DNA of 64,000 bases from Whitmania pigra (lineage: Eukaryota > Annelida > Clitellata > Hirudinida > Haemopidae), in the NCBI GenBank assembly GCA_021613335.1, contig JAJTWR010000308.1, forward strand, positions 885,001 to 949,000. Reading direction: 5' to 3'. A program made the translations under genes and the position numbers. Below the pieces are notes generated by a model. The model was not told the DNA's origin and ran no database searches. It saw only the letters and a list, made by a program, of their open reading frames with translations. This document shows, in pieces, positions 48,615 to 60,065 of the stretch (positions are counted from its first letter, which is position 1; each line of letters starts with the position of its first letter).

Positions 48615-49916
48615 TGATGATTATTATTATTATCATGATAATGCTCTTACTGCAAAATTATCTTGCTGATGATCTGTAACTAGTCTTATCCTATGGCACA
48701 AAAGCTTGAATTTGTACTCTGCAAAGTTTGTTGGGTATTACTATCTTGGATACTTGTGGTTATTCTAAGTCATTTTATGGAGTTTTTTTATGTAATGTTT
48801 TGAAGTCACAGCTCTACAAACTTGTATCCAACAATATTCATCTCATTGGGTCTGGCTGGAGTTATTTTAAATATCATTCGCTTGTATTCGTCGTGCTACA
48901 AAAAAAAACATTGACTTAGTATTTGCTTCTAGTCGTAATAACTGAGTGTCAAACAGGTGTGACTTTACTGTGTTCTCTTGCATGAACCATTGATGCAAGT
49001 CTTGTTGCGTGCTTACAATCTGAGTTGTTACTGATATCGCTTTCGGCTCTCTTTTATCTCTCTGTATTGTGCTGATGGCTATAACTTGATCATCATTATC
49101 TAAAAGCTTATCCAAATTGTGCCTTTTCAGCTATGGTGAGGTAAATTGTGTTCTCCAACTAATTATGGTAATTCCCAATCCTTCAGATCTTATCATGATC
49201 TTTCACTTTTGTGCTTCTATGCTTCAACTTGATAGGGGTGGACTTCATTAAGTTTTTTTTTAAATAATTATAGGATGGAGTGACTCATTCGTTTGTTTGT
49301 GAAAATCTTTTTAGACCCAAATAAAGGAATCTGCAGTTCTGCTTGCTGTTTGTGGAGTATTTCCTGTACGCTTCAAGTGGTTCTTAGTTATGAGGTTAGA
49401 GGTGGAATGCAGCCTGCTAACTAATTTCAGTGAAAGACACATTTATATGAAAGATGCAGACTTTCCCAACAAGGCATTAAAGGAGTGGTTATTCATAAGC
49501 AGATGTAAAATAAATTTGTTTATTGAGAATCTTTCATGAGCTTTGATAAAAACAGAACATTTAAAATCACGAGGGCTCTAAGTCTGAAATTTTCACGAAA
49601 AGCAATAAAAAATAGTCCTCAACGACGTCGTTCTACAGGTATCGAGAAGTCGTCGAGCAAGGACAAAGACTTCTTGCTTGAATCATTCAACGAGAAACAA
49701 ATTGATGCAATGAGGAGAGTTCAGGCTCAGAACCTCATAAAAACACCAAGCATTCAAGTAGCAAACCAACAAATAGCATGCCTCTAGAATGTTGATGATG
49801 ATGACGATAACGATGCAACTAAAGATTTCTAATGTTACATAAGATCGTAGAACTAATCATTGGCTTGAGCTGCGAATCAACATACAAAGCAAATGCGATC
49901 TGAAAGACTTCTCGGC
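48615..49916. other. Convergent region between LASP and the HURP-like gene
   Basis: Contains the LASP 3' UTR and one small + frame listed separately. An antisense frame at 48867-49115 is probably chance. A simple ATT/ATC repeat directly follows the LASP stop. Confidence 0.4.
49536..49787 (+). CDS. Small basic ORF of unknown function, 83 codons
   Basis: An open frame from ATG 49536 to TAG 49787 is Lys/Arg/Ser-rich, with SPQRRRSTGIEKSSSKDKD and IDAMRRVQAQNLIKT. The second half is richer in G+C than its surroundings and looks coding. A TCTACAG acceptor-like site precedes this half at 49633-49639, so it might be a 3' exon rather than a free-standing gene. No family recognised; it could be chance or a remnant. 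Confidence 0.3.
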   Translation: MSFDKNRTFKITRALSLKFSRKAIKNSPQRRRSTGIEKSSSKDKDFLLESFNEKQIDAMRRVQAQNLIKTPSIQVANQQIACL

Positions 49917-52900
49917 TCAACTTTTTTCTGCGATAAATATTTGGACTTCATCTTCATTCTGCGAGGTCTTCCTCTGCCTCCTGCCTGCCTGCATGGCAGC
50001 CCTAAGTCTCATTTTCTCTGCGCTAAATTCCGAGGCTTTGCCCTTCCTGGTCGAAGCTTTGGCAGGTGTCGTGGCATCTCTGCTCCTTGTCGGAGTTTCT
50101 GAAGTTGATGAATTAACTTGTTATTGCTATTATTGTTATTGAAAAAAGTTCATACTTCAGGCAATACTTCCTTGAAAAGTAAGATGAAATAATAATTATT
50201 ACCTTGTTTGTGAGAAGTTGATGCTTGATGAAGCTCGTTCTAAAATATTTGTTAAAATGCCACATGACAAACAGCAGTGCTAAATTGTGAAGTTTAAACA
50301 TTCACGAAAGTATGTGAATTAAAAAAATATTACAAGAAAAAATGGCGAAACGCAACAGTATCACACAAAAGTTTTCGACATCTAGGTACAAGCAAATTTG
50401 AAAACATATAAAAACACAAAATGACAATTCATTTTATCAACGCCCTCCAACATACCTGAGTTTTGCTTTCCTTCCAACCATTGTTTCGGAGAAGTGTAAG
50501 TTCAGCAAAGAGTGTCTCAACATCAGACACTTGAATCATGACCAAGTCCCAGAATCCCTCGAGGTCTTCACAAGTCACCTGAAACTGTCCTTCCTGTGTG
50601 CTGGTCTTCAAGCAACAATGTAAAAATTGACATTCACCTCTATGCCAAATTTACTTCATTTTCTCACTTACATTTGATAATGTTTATATCTAAAGTTGTT
50701 TACAAATTCTTATTTTCAATAATTTCTCATTGCTGTAGAGATATTGAAAGGTCATTATTTGGTATTATATTAAAAGTAAGCAAAGTAAAATTAAATGTAT
50801 TCCACAAGTAACATCATGCATTCATTCCCTAAATCGAGGCTTCACAATGTTTATAATAACATTAACATCCACACACAAATTTAGCATCCTTTCTTCCCTC
50901 ATTCGAAGCCAATTAATTGTTTGCTTTCTTTATGAAGTGATTTAAAAAGAAAGTACCCTAGGTAATACCTGCAATTAACTTTTTAACTAATTATTAGTAT
51001 TCTGGAAAGAACATGCTTCAACAACTTTGAACAAATTGATAAAGCAATGCTTTAAGAAATGGACCACATTTAAACTGGTAAAAAACAGGCAGAATTTACT
51101 TCCTAGCTTCTATTATTAAGTGTCAAAATAATATTTATGTATTCACTCAGCTAATTATATTTTAATAAATAAATCTTATTGTATTAAAATTATACTCATA
51201 GATTAATGTTTATTAGATTTATCAAATTCAACAAAACACCTTCTGTTCAAGTGCTTTAGATAAATAGAATACGTCAATAAACAAATGAATTAAACAGCTA
51301 ATCATAAATTAGCAATTTCAAGGTCCAAACAAGGTTTAGATCCAATTGGCCACACAGACATAAATGTTAAAGAAATTATTCCTTGAAAAACTGCATTTTC
51401 AAAATTGTCAGGAATTGACTTGACAAGGCATTATTACTATCACTATTAATAATTTAATTTAATGGATTGTCAGACAACAATAAATGGATTTGTGAAAAAA
51501 TAAAAATATTACCATGTTTGAGTGGCACAGTCCTGCAAATTGATTGAACTTCTTGCTGGTCAGGAGGTTTGCTTTGCCTATGGCAGCCCTGATCTTTCCG
51601 GAGGCTGAAAGAAAATTGCAGACCCATGAATAATAAACCCACAACAATAAAATAGAATCGCACCGCAAATTAATATTTTACCAAAAAGCACTCTTCTAAC
51701 AAAGTTATGCACTGATACTTTTGATTTTTTAATTTTTGAATGTTATAATGCCAGCTTAAAATGACTGCCTAAAACATAAAGTTAAAATATAAAACACAAA
51801 ACTGCAAAAAAATGTTATTTAAAAAAACTCAAATTAGTAACAGCAACTATTAAAAAAATTAGTCGACCATTGTGAATCTGTAAAACAAAGATTCATCTAT
51901 GACAATCACCTTCGTCTGGCACATCCGGTCCGAGCCACGAATCGAATTCAGCACACCTGTCATTCAGTACTTTCTCCTTCTCTCCCATGAGTTGCAAGAA
52001 ATAATACCCATTCTAAACACAGGAGCATTAGCATACATTAACATAATCATATGCTTGTATCATTTTTATACAATGTTTTTATAACTTCAGCCACTAACCT
52101 TTAGATTAGCATCATAAGTATCAGCAGCAATTATTTCAAATTCTCTTTTTTCATTTTCATCAAGATTGCTTTTTGTTGGAGGGAATGATTCTGACTCTGA
52201 GAAACCATTGAGAATCTCAGTTGTGTGTAGTGAACTGCCAGCAGAAGAAGAATACTTGCCAGAGTCGTCGTCCGGCTTGACGGAGGGCGACGACCAAATG
52301 TTCAGATTGTCGTTTGGCAAGCCATTTAAAGACGATTTACTGCAATCATTAGATTCTTCAGAACTTTTTGATCCCGGACTAGACTGATCGTTGCTAGAGC
52401 CATTCTTAGCGTGAGGCTTGTCGAAAAATGGCTTGGTAGGTATAGAGCTCCTGTTTGCTAAAAGCACTGGATAATGGAATGGCTTTGGCTTTTCGGATTT
52501 AAAGTTGGACCTCGTGGAATGTAGCAAAGGTACTTTGAACGAACAAATACTTGAGGGGTTTCTTTTGGCATCTTCTGAAACATTTCCATTATCAATTCCA
52601 TTAATACATTCTAATTTAAACAATCACGTAACTTTAAATATTTTAAAAGTTAAAATCCATTCAAATAAATCAATTTGAAAACAGACCATTAGAATTTCCA
52701 GAGGAAAATCTTGTTATCATTTGCTTCACGTATCCTGGCGTTACCAAGTCGGACGCCGTTTTAACGTTTTCTTCGTTGATTTTTTCATTTAGTTTCATGT
52801 TAGAACATTCAGTACTGTCTCCTGTCGGTTTAAAGTCAAACGTTTCCGTCCTATTCGTCGAACTAGCTGGAGTCTCTAACAACCAAAAAATAAACGAAAA

Positions 52901-53785
52901 ACGAGGTTATAACTCATTGATGCTGACAAGCAACTGACAAAATTCAACTCATTCCGGCTATAGCCATTCATCAAATTGTTTATATAAATGTAGGCAGTGT
53001 CCCTAAAACTAGCAAGCTGCGATAAATAAATGCTGGGCTCTTCGCTATTTTTGTCGAAAGCATACCTATTTCTAAGTTGTTAATTGTGTTTAGGAGAAAT
53101 GTTTTTTGAAGAAACTCAAAAGTTTAAAAAATAACATTTAAATAAAAAAAAACCAAGCTAGTTTAGTTTCTGAAGCATTAAATTACATCATTACCACCGA
53201 CCTATCCCAACGAAATATTAAAGTAATGGAAATGCTGCCACAGCGCTTTGACTTTTAATGGCTAAGAATTTTTCACTTTTTAGGCATGCAATAGTTTTGA
53301 CTAGAAAGTGTAATTATCGGGTTGTAAAACAAATGTTAATTAATGTTTTTATCATTTTTACCTCTAGTGGCCATGAAGCTGTCTTCCACAAAGCTGTTTA
53401 TAGGAGTATTCAAGCTTGATTTTTTCTCGTATTCGTGTATCCTCATGCTTTCGAGATATGACCATACATATCGCCTCTGCTTTCGAATTGGCTTGATTAA
53501 AGTGCCCTGTATCAAAAGATTTGCGTTTTGAGCTGGACTTCCAGGAAATTTAAGAATTTTATCCTTTGAGTTTGCGAGCCGATATAAGGATCCAACTTTC
53601 CCAGAACTAAACTTTCTACCGTGATTACCGTTAACGTTGGAATATATTGATTCAAAATATCGTAAACTATCTTGCATGCAGCTGTTATTATTTATGTTCC
53701 ACTTTAAAATATTTTCAGAACATTGTCTCAATTCATGGATTCTTTCGGTCATCGAGGAGTTAAACTTTTTTCTTGAACTAGCCAT
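49917..53785 (-). CDS. DLGAP5: HURP/DLGAP5-like microtubule-associated protein (GKAP domain)
   Basis: Eight exons, right to left: 53362-53785, 52687-52875, 52099-52574, 51910-52012, 51513-51604, 50456-50605, 50203-50239, 49917-50098; 550 codons plus stop, phases all agree. The GKAP domain spans roughly residues 395-510: EKEKVLNDRCAEFDSWL, then IRAAIGKANLLTSKKFNQFA (human: IRTTVGQARLL...), then EDLEGFWDLVMIQVSDVETL and LRNNGW. The N-terminal 270 residues are basic and Ser-rich; the tail is basic (STRKGKASEFSAEKMRLRAA). The GKAP domain is shared by synaptic DLGAP1-4 and mitotic DLGAP5/HURP. Shorter length and the basic N-terminus, without a recognisable postsynaptic repeat set, favour the HURP side, but not conclusively. 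Start 53785 has a good context (GAAATGG); an in-frame upstream ATG exists. Confidence 0.8.
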
Positions 53786-54239
53786 TTCACCGGTAAATAA
53801 TGGTAGTAAAGAAGCATGTAAATGCGTCAGCAAACACAATATTTAAAGTTACTTTAAAAATTGAAAAATTGACTGCCCTCCTTACAAAAAGGCCAAATGA
53901 TCGTAAAGCAAAACGAACACTTAATTTCAAAATCAAACGGCGTCTGTTTAAACTCTGTTTCTATAGTATCAACATTTCAATTGACGAGTTTATATAATGA
54001 ATTTGTTGGTAGTGTTTTGAATTGGCTAAGTTGTGAATGTAATATTTGTAGGAAGTCTGTGAACTCTACTTTATTGTTCAGTTTTCCTCAATTAAAACTA
54101 TTATTTAGATATTGTTTTTGAGAAGCATTATAGCTGAGTATATACTTATTTACTTATATTTGTGCTAATATTTCTATACACATTAACAAAATCAAATTGG
54201 AAGAAAAATTTAATTTTAAAGGATAAATGGTCAGCATCC
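53786..54239. other. Intergenic stretch upstream of the HURP-like gene
   Basis: Promoter side of the HURP-like gene. AT-rich; two overlapping + frames of 65-74 codons have no similarity and are not called. Confidence 0.4.
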
Positions 54240-55205
54240 CCTACGAATAAGAACATTTAATGTCGTAATTATCATGGAATCTATAATCTGTTGAGAAATG
54301 CCGGGTGCCGATTTTACACCGAAAGGCAGACGATTGTATCTAAAAAGTCCACGATGAGAATTAATCGTCAGCATTTTTTTTTCTTTAGAATTTTCCTCTA
54401 CTTCGACCTCTAAATAAGCATCGGCAAGGTCGATCTGAGTAAATAATGTGCCATTAAATTATTGTAAAAATATCATCAGGAATGGGTAGCGAATAACAAC
54501 GAGTCGTTTAATCCATAACCACAGAGGCGGATGCTTCCGTTCGCCATTTTGATAACAACAAATGGGGCTGTCCATTTAGAGTGATTATTCCTTTTTTTTT
54601 TATCCTATTGATTTCTTCATCAAGTCTGGCTAAATCCATGAATGGCTCTGGTATTTTCTTTCTGAAGTCTGGTTGCGCTTCGGGTTGAAGACTCAACTTG
54701 GCTTTGGTCACTTTGCACAGACCTAGACCTGAGAAAAACATTTCTTTATACTGCTGCTTGAGCTTCTCCATGCCCTTCCTTGAATCGATCTCCACATTTC
54801 TGCATGTCCTGTACTTATTGAGTGCTCTGAGACATTTCTGACAACTGCTGCACCCAAGGCACTCCACATATATCTGTGACATAACCATTTCCTTTACCAT
54901 TAGTAATATTGCTTAATTTATCCCTTACAATGAACACCACTTCCAGTTCTCGGTGAGCTTGGAGTTCCGACCAGTTTGTAGTCCTCAAGGCAATGTGTGT
55001 CTGTTTTAATTTTGGTGACCCAATCCTCATCCAACCGCATGACACCTCACCCACTATGACATCAGTAAAACGTCAGCGTCAGTATCTAGGAGAAATTTGA
55101 AAGATTTCCCTTTTACCGAAATTAACAAATGTGGTTGTGAGCCAGCACCCACTGTATTGATTTCATTCCGTTTTGGAAACTTCCTTCTCTCCTTGTTGTA
55201 TTTTT
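54240..55205 (-). mobile_element. Ty3/gypsy retrotransposon pol fragment
   Basis: Minus strand, right to left: an aspartic-protease-like core near 55070-55150 (FKFLLDTDADVLLMS, where D-T-G-A is usual), a linker, then the RT lead-in FMDLARLDEEINRIKKKGII near 54620, IDLADAYLEVEVEENSKE and HRGLFRYNRLPFGVKSAPG at about 54250-54440. The order protease then reverse transcriptase and the RT motifs are of Ty3/gypsy type. Several stops and frame changes interrupt it. RNase H, integrase and LTRs were not found, so this is a truncated dead copy. Confidence 0.75.
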
Positions 55206-55960
55206 AATACTATGTTCGTTTATTACTACAACTAAACTATAGGAAATATGAGGGACTGGGAGAGAGATTAGAGTGGAATGAGAGAGCGACCTTTAACCTA
55301 ATACACAGTTACTAGAGGTAACAATAAAAATTACTAAATATTATATAAAACTAATTATATAATAGTAAACCTAATTATTGCACCACTACAACACTTGTTC
55401 TGAACACTTATTTTTAAAATGTGGTCCTCCACATAAGAAATATGAAGGTGTCTTCATTCCCTTCTTAGGAACATTATTCCGGTTCGAATTTTGTTTCCTC
55501 CTTCCAACAGTATTAACCGCCTGGAACTGCGAGTTTCTTGGAGTCCTCCCTTACCAATTTAATTACACGATAGATATTGGATAATTCCTAGAAGGTTACT
55601 TCATCTGATTCGTCTAATTTGTTCAATAGATGTCTTCTGAAATCTTTTAGTTCTAGAGCCCGAATGCCATCACAAATGACAAACACTTGAGCGCACACAA
55701 TGAGCACAATGTCAATCTCGCGACCTTCAGTTTTCTCCCATAGCTTGTTGATCAGGTTCAGTGTGGTCTACATCACTGACTGGAGCAAAATAGATTTTAA
55801 GACATTCCAACCTTCGGCGGAAGAGGATTCTTCAAAAGAAAACATATCCTACTTCTTAACATTTCTTAAGGTCTTTAGAAAAAAAAATTAGTTATGCATT
55901 AGCGTTCGTTGCAAAGCTAGATGATTGGGACTCCCGCGGTTTCGAATCCGTGCTGCTATC
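55206..55960. other. Intergenic stretch between the gypsy fragment and a hAT scrap
   Basis: No gene recognised. A sequence near 55935-55960 (GGTTTCGAATCCGTG) resembles the B box of tRNA genes, but no cloverleaf could be folded around it. Confidence 0.35.
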
Positions 55961-55969
55961 ATCAACACT

Positions 55970-56169
55970 TTAGAATTTTTAAAAAGTTGTTTTATCGTTC
56001 TTTCTCCAAACTTAAGTTAATAAAAAACTCTCTTCGATCATCGATGAGCCAGTCAAGGCTTACAGACTTGGCGGTCCTCTCTATAGAGAGGGAACTTGAC
56101 GATGGACCGAATTTTAAAAGTGTTACAAAAAAAATGCGGGAAAAGTGGGGAGACTATGTAAATTTTTAA
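55970..56169 (+). mobile_element. hAT transposase C-terminal fragment (ZMYM-type)
   Basis: The + frame ending at 56169 reads FSKLKLIKNSLRSSMSQSRL followed by DLAVLSIERELDD, the dimerisation segment of hAT transposases related to ZMYM proteins. It is a different family from the two hAT elements above. No terminal repeats or target duplication could be found. Confidence 0.65.
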
Positions 56170-56602
56170 TCGATTTGATTGTAAAAGTATTTGAGAGCTT
56201 TTCGAAAACTTGAAAGTTAACGGATTATTAACGGCCAAGGGTGGGGCAGACCTTATAACCGCAAGACAGGTATGAAAGTGAATAAAACTATTCATTATAA
56301 CTCATTAAACTTGAAGTCTTACTCAAGTCAACAAGAGTCAATTTGCAGCTAAAAGCCAAAAAAAGTACCGTTATGGCAACATTGTTCACGAAAAACCAAT
56401 ACATGTCTGATATCGACGGACAGCTTGCAGTGTTCGCACCTACATCTGTTCATCTCACCTGTAGGCATTAGGCATGTAGCAAGAGGAGTCATCAAAATAA
56501 CCAAGCTGTTTGAGAATTTCAGTTGCAATTATTGTTTCAAAACAGTATAGTTCTGGTCCATTGTTTATTTGTTATTTTTACTCGACTTTTACGGTGACAA
56601 AT
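56170..56602 (+). promoter_or_regulatory. 5' flank of RAB18
   Basis: Non-coding stretch upstream of the RAB18 start. No TATA or other distinct element was recognised. Confidence 0.35.
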
Positions 56603-57736
56603 ATGGATGAGGATTACGATGTTTTAACCACCTTAAAAATTTTGATCATCGGAGAAAGTGGAGTTGGAAAATCGAGGTTTGTTACTTCAATAAAGCTGGA
56701 AAGAATTCAATTTAATCTTAACCTGAACAATTATAAAATGAATCTACTTTCTAAAAATCACATCTCTAACACAATTTAAACTAAAATTTAGCATACTAAC
56801 TACTCTCAAATATCTAACCTTTCTACTACGTCGAAAGTGCTACAGAAACTCATTGACCTCATGTCACCAAATTTCCCAATTTCTCTTCCTTCCAACAAAG
56901 ACCTCCACTGAAACCACCCTTTCTCACATTTTCAATAATTTTTTCCACGTACATATATGGAAAAATCGCAACTGTACTGTTACGGTCAGCCTTGACCTCT
57001 AAGTAGTCTGCGACATCGTTAATTACCAAACACTGTTGGAACAACTTTACTCTGATTTTGGCATTAAGGGCTTCACTCCTACAACAGATCTCAATACCTT
57101 AAGCTTGATGATCACACTTCTTTCTTGGGATTCTGCTCTAGGATCCATGCTCTTCATCACCTATACCACCACCTCTAGAACTTTGTCACCAATACATGGG
57201 TGACATGAACCTTTATTCTGTCATCCCCAACTATAGTGACTCCAATCAAGTTGAGAACCTATGATAGCGCTCGGATGCCCTTAATAACTGGCATCTTCTG
57301 GCTAACTTTCTCCAACTCAACCTGCAGAAATCCGAAATCATGTTTATCAGCATACTCACGCACCTCAAAAATCTATATCCTTCATCTTCAATAAAATATA
57401 GCTGGAACTCCTCTTCCTTCTACCACCCTAAAACTTCTTGGCGTCACATTTAACTCTCAGCCTTAAACAGCACGCCTTCTCCACAATCAAATCCTACAAC
57501 CGTCTTACATAAGCAATCCGTCAAATCCAACTGTTCCTCCCCGCTTCCCCATGACTTTTGCCTTCGCATTCGTTCCAGTCCTTTCTCGTCTGAACTACAA
57601 CTTTCTACTCTGCGGCACTTCTGCCTCTCTCATCCATTTCTTTAAGCGCATCCAAAATAACCTAGCCATACTCGATCCCAGCCACCAAGACGACTCTGAC
57701 GCTATGCATAAGGCTTCATATAAATTAACTATAATA

Positions 57737-57779
<43 letters not shown>

Positions 57780-59356
57780 GAATGATTATTTGTTCATATG
57801 TGTGTTGCTTGATTGAGCTCGTTAGAAAGTATTGACTTTCAGATTACATTGCAATAAATGTATTACCTTTGAATTACATTTTCGTGTCCTAACTAGTTAA
57901 TAATAATAATTACAAGATAATTCCTAACGAAGCTATTGAACAAGAAGTGAAAGTGAAGCACAGGAGACAAACTTAAAGACCACTATATTTTAAGTTAAGA
58001 ATTGTTAATTTAACCATATTTTCATTTTAATTGGCAGTCTCCTGATGCGCTTTGCCGAAAATAAATTTCAAGTTGACCAATCTGCTACAATTGGTTTGTA
58101 AATGAAAAATCTTTCTAACCATTATTAACGCTTCCATCCGAGAAAATAATGATAAAAACAACGACATTCAAAAACTGATGTTCCTATTGATAATGTCAAT
58201 AATAATTTCAAATCATTAAGAGATAGATAATGACCTTGCATCGTCCAACTCGTGCCTTAAATTAACATACCAATATAGCAACTGCTTCGGTCATCTCAAA
58301 CAATTTAAGTTTTGTTGGTGTTTGTAAACTTTACGAAATAAAATCTTAACAATTACCTTTTCTGACTAGCCAAATTAACAGTGAACAACCTGTTTGTAGG
58401 CATTGATTTCAAAGTGAAGTGCATCACGGTTGAAGGAGAAAAGATCAAATTGGCAATTTGGGTGCATTTTTTTTATTATAATGAAATGTTCAACATTTAA
58501 ATATTTGAAGCAACATCACCTTAAAATTTGCAAAGGACACAGCAGGACAAGAAAGGTTTCGCACGTTGACTCCGAGCTTTTACAGAAGTGGACAGGGATG
58601 CATATTAGGTGCGTTTAATTACATATAGACTTTTGCAGTAATGACAAATGATTGACCCGCATGTATGTCTTCCGCTAGTGTATGACGTCTGCAAGCACTC
58701 CACGTTCGTCAAATTAGAGGAATGGTTGAATGAACTGGATACCTATTCAACAAACAGGGCCATTGTCAAACTTTTGGTTGGCAACAAAATAGATAAGGTA
58801 ATTTGAAAGCGTTCTCCAGAAATGGAATCTACAATATGCTCTGTTATGTGTGAAATTTTTGAACTTTTGCCAACCATTTTTCTAAAATTTTTCAACTTTT
58901 ACAAATAAAAGGAACCTAGAGAAGTGTCTCAAGAAGAGGGGTCTAAGTTCGCGACTAAGCACGAGATGATGTTCATGGAAGCAAGCGCTAAAACGACCGA
59001 AGGAGTCCAAATGGCATTTGAAGAATTGGTAGTGAGGGTAAGCAAGACTTTCAGATTTTAGACGTTTTAAATACTTTTTTTGGATACTTTGGAAGCACCC
59101 GTTGTTAACGCCAATGAAGTTGAACAAAACTCAGTTTCTAATTTAAGAGAGATGTGATAAGTGTCAGATAAGGAATTTTTTTCTTCAAGGATTATAACCA
59201 ACCAATTATTACAACCAACAAGCTTATGATATTATAACATTTAAAAAAAATTTCTAGATCCTTCAAACACCCAAGCTGTGGGAACCGGATGAAAAAGGAA
59301 TCCAGATATCGCAGAGAATAAAGGAGGAGGATGATTCTTGCTCTTGTTCATTATGA
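56603..59356 (+). CDS. RAB18: RAB18 small GTPase
   Basis: Seven exons: 56603-56676, 58038-58093, 58400-58461, 58536-58608, 58679-58797, 58912-59037, 59258-59356; 202 codons plus stop (human 206). It starts MDEDYDVLTTLKILIIGES, nearly the human N-terminus. GTPase motifs: P-loop GESGVGKS, switch I ATIGIDFKVK, WDTAGQERFRTLTPSFYR, GNKIDKE, EASAKT. It should act on lipid droplets and ER with RAB3GAP as exchange factor (family knowledge). The C-terminus is SCSCSL: cysteines lie at positions -3 and -5, not at -4 as in the human CSVL box, so the prenylation signal is altered. Intron 1 (1.36 kb) contains a LINE fragment. Confidence 0.95.
56800..57740 (+). mobile_element. CR1/Rex-like LINE reverse-transcriptase fragment in RAB18 intron 1
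   Basis: Degraded + frames carry the end of a non-LTR reverse transcriptase: a CRNPKSCLSAYS segment near 57330, TLKLLGVTFNSQP near 57430, and MTFAFAFVPVLSRLNYNFLL near 57560, followed by LIHFFKRIQNNLA. These match the pattern LLGV-(T/S)-D, then S-R-L-D-Y-C and L-Q-R-I-Q-N of CR1/Rex elements. Stops and frameshifts are frequent. A TTA/ATT microsatellite (57737-57777) follows directly and could be the element's simple-repeat tail. Confidence 0.7.
57737..57777 (+). repeat. (ATT)n microsatellite after the LINE fragment
   Basis: About thirteen ATT units, immediately downstream of the LINE-derived sequence. CR1/Rex-type elements often end in short simple repeats, so this may mark the 3' end of insertion. 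Confidence 0.85.
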
Positions 59357-60065
59357 ACAGCTTTTAAAAGGCCAAGTTGTTGAAAACTTGGGTTTGCTTT
59401 TGTATCACTTGAAAGCTCTCGTTTCAACTGGATTAGTATTGCTTCGAGAAAATGTGAATCATGCACTTCCTATTTTGGCGCCTAATTACTGTAATAATTA
59501 TAAATAGAAACATACATTATTTCCTATTAAAGCAGTATTCTGTCCAAAAGCTTATGAGACTGGATCGTTATTGTTGTTTACAGTCAGAACAAAACAGCAT
59601 CGAACCAGCACTAATCACTGTCACATTTGTGCACAAATTTTTAAAACATTAGGAGGACTCAACTCTCTGAATCAATGTGTACACCAAGACCATGTGGCTG
59701 GATCAGTGGAAATATGATACAATGTAGAATTGTGGTTTTATAATACATCTAGATATAGACGAAAGTAAAATAATTATTCCTCTTTGAGTGTGCTTTTGGT
59801 TCCATTCTAGACCTTGAACAAATGCATGAGAGTAACAGAGTAAAAAGAAGTACCAAACACACCAGCTATTGAAATCAGTTCTAATTTCCAATGAAATTTC
59901 CTTATATCAAAGTTGTTGGTTGTGCAATCCATTAGATAAAAACAGTTGCATGAAACATAAAAATACTTATGTTAAATCTTCTGTGGGAGATACATCAAGC
60001 CAAACAAAGTCATGACTATTTCATGTAAAATTTCTGACACAGACCAAGACAAAAATTTCAAATAA
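59357..60065. other. Convergent 3' region of RAB18 and POMK
   Basis: Both genes end here. The short open frames on either strand lack any domain. No repeat was recognised. Confidence 0.4.

Noticed and set aside
48867..49115. 82-codon minus-strand frame antisense to the LASP 3' flank
   Set aside because: No domain and no splice context; likely chance.
55921..55965. tRNA-like B-box sequence (GGTTTCGAATCCGTG)
   Set aside because: The T-arm does not pair properly, and no acceptor stem, anticodon arm or A box could be placed. Possibly chance or a tRNA-derived scrap.
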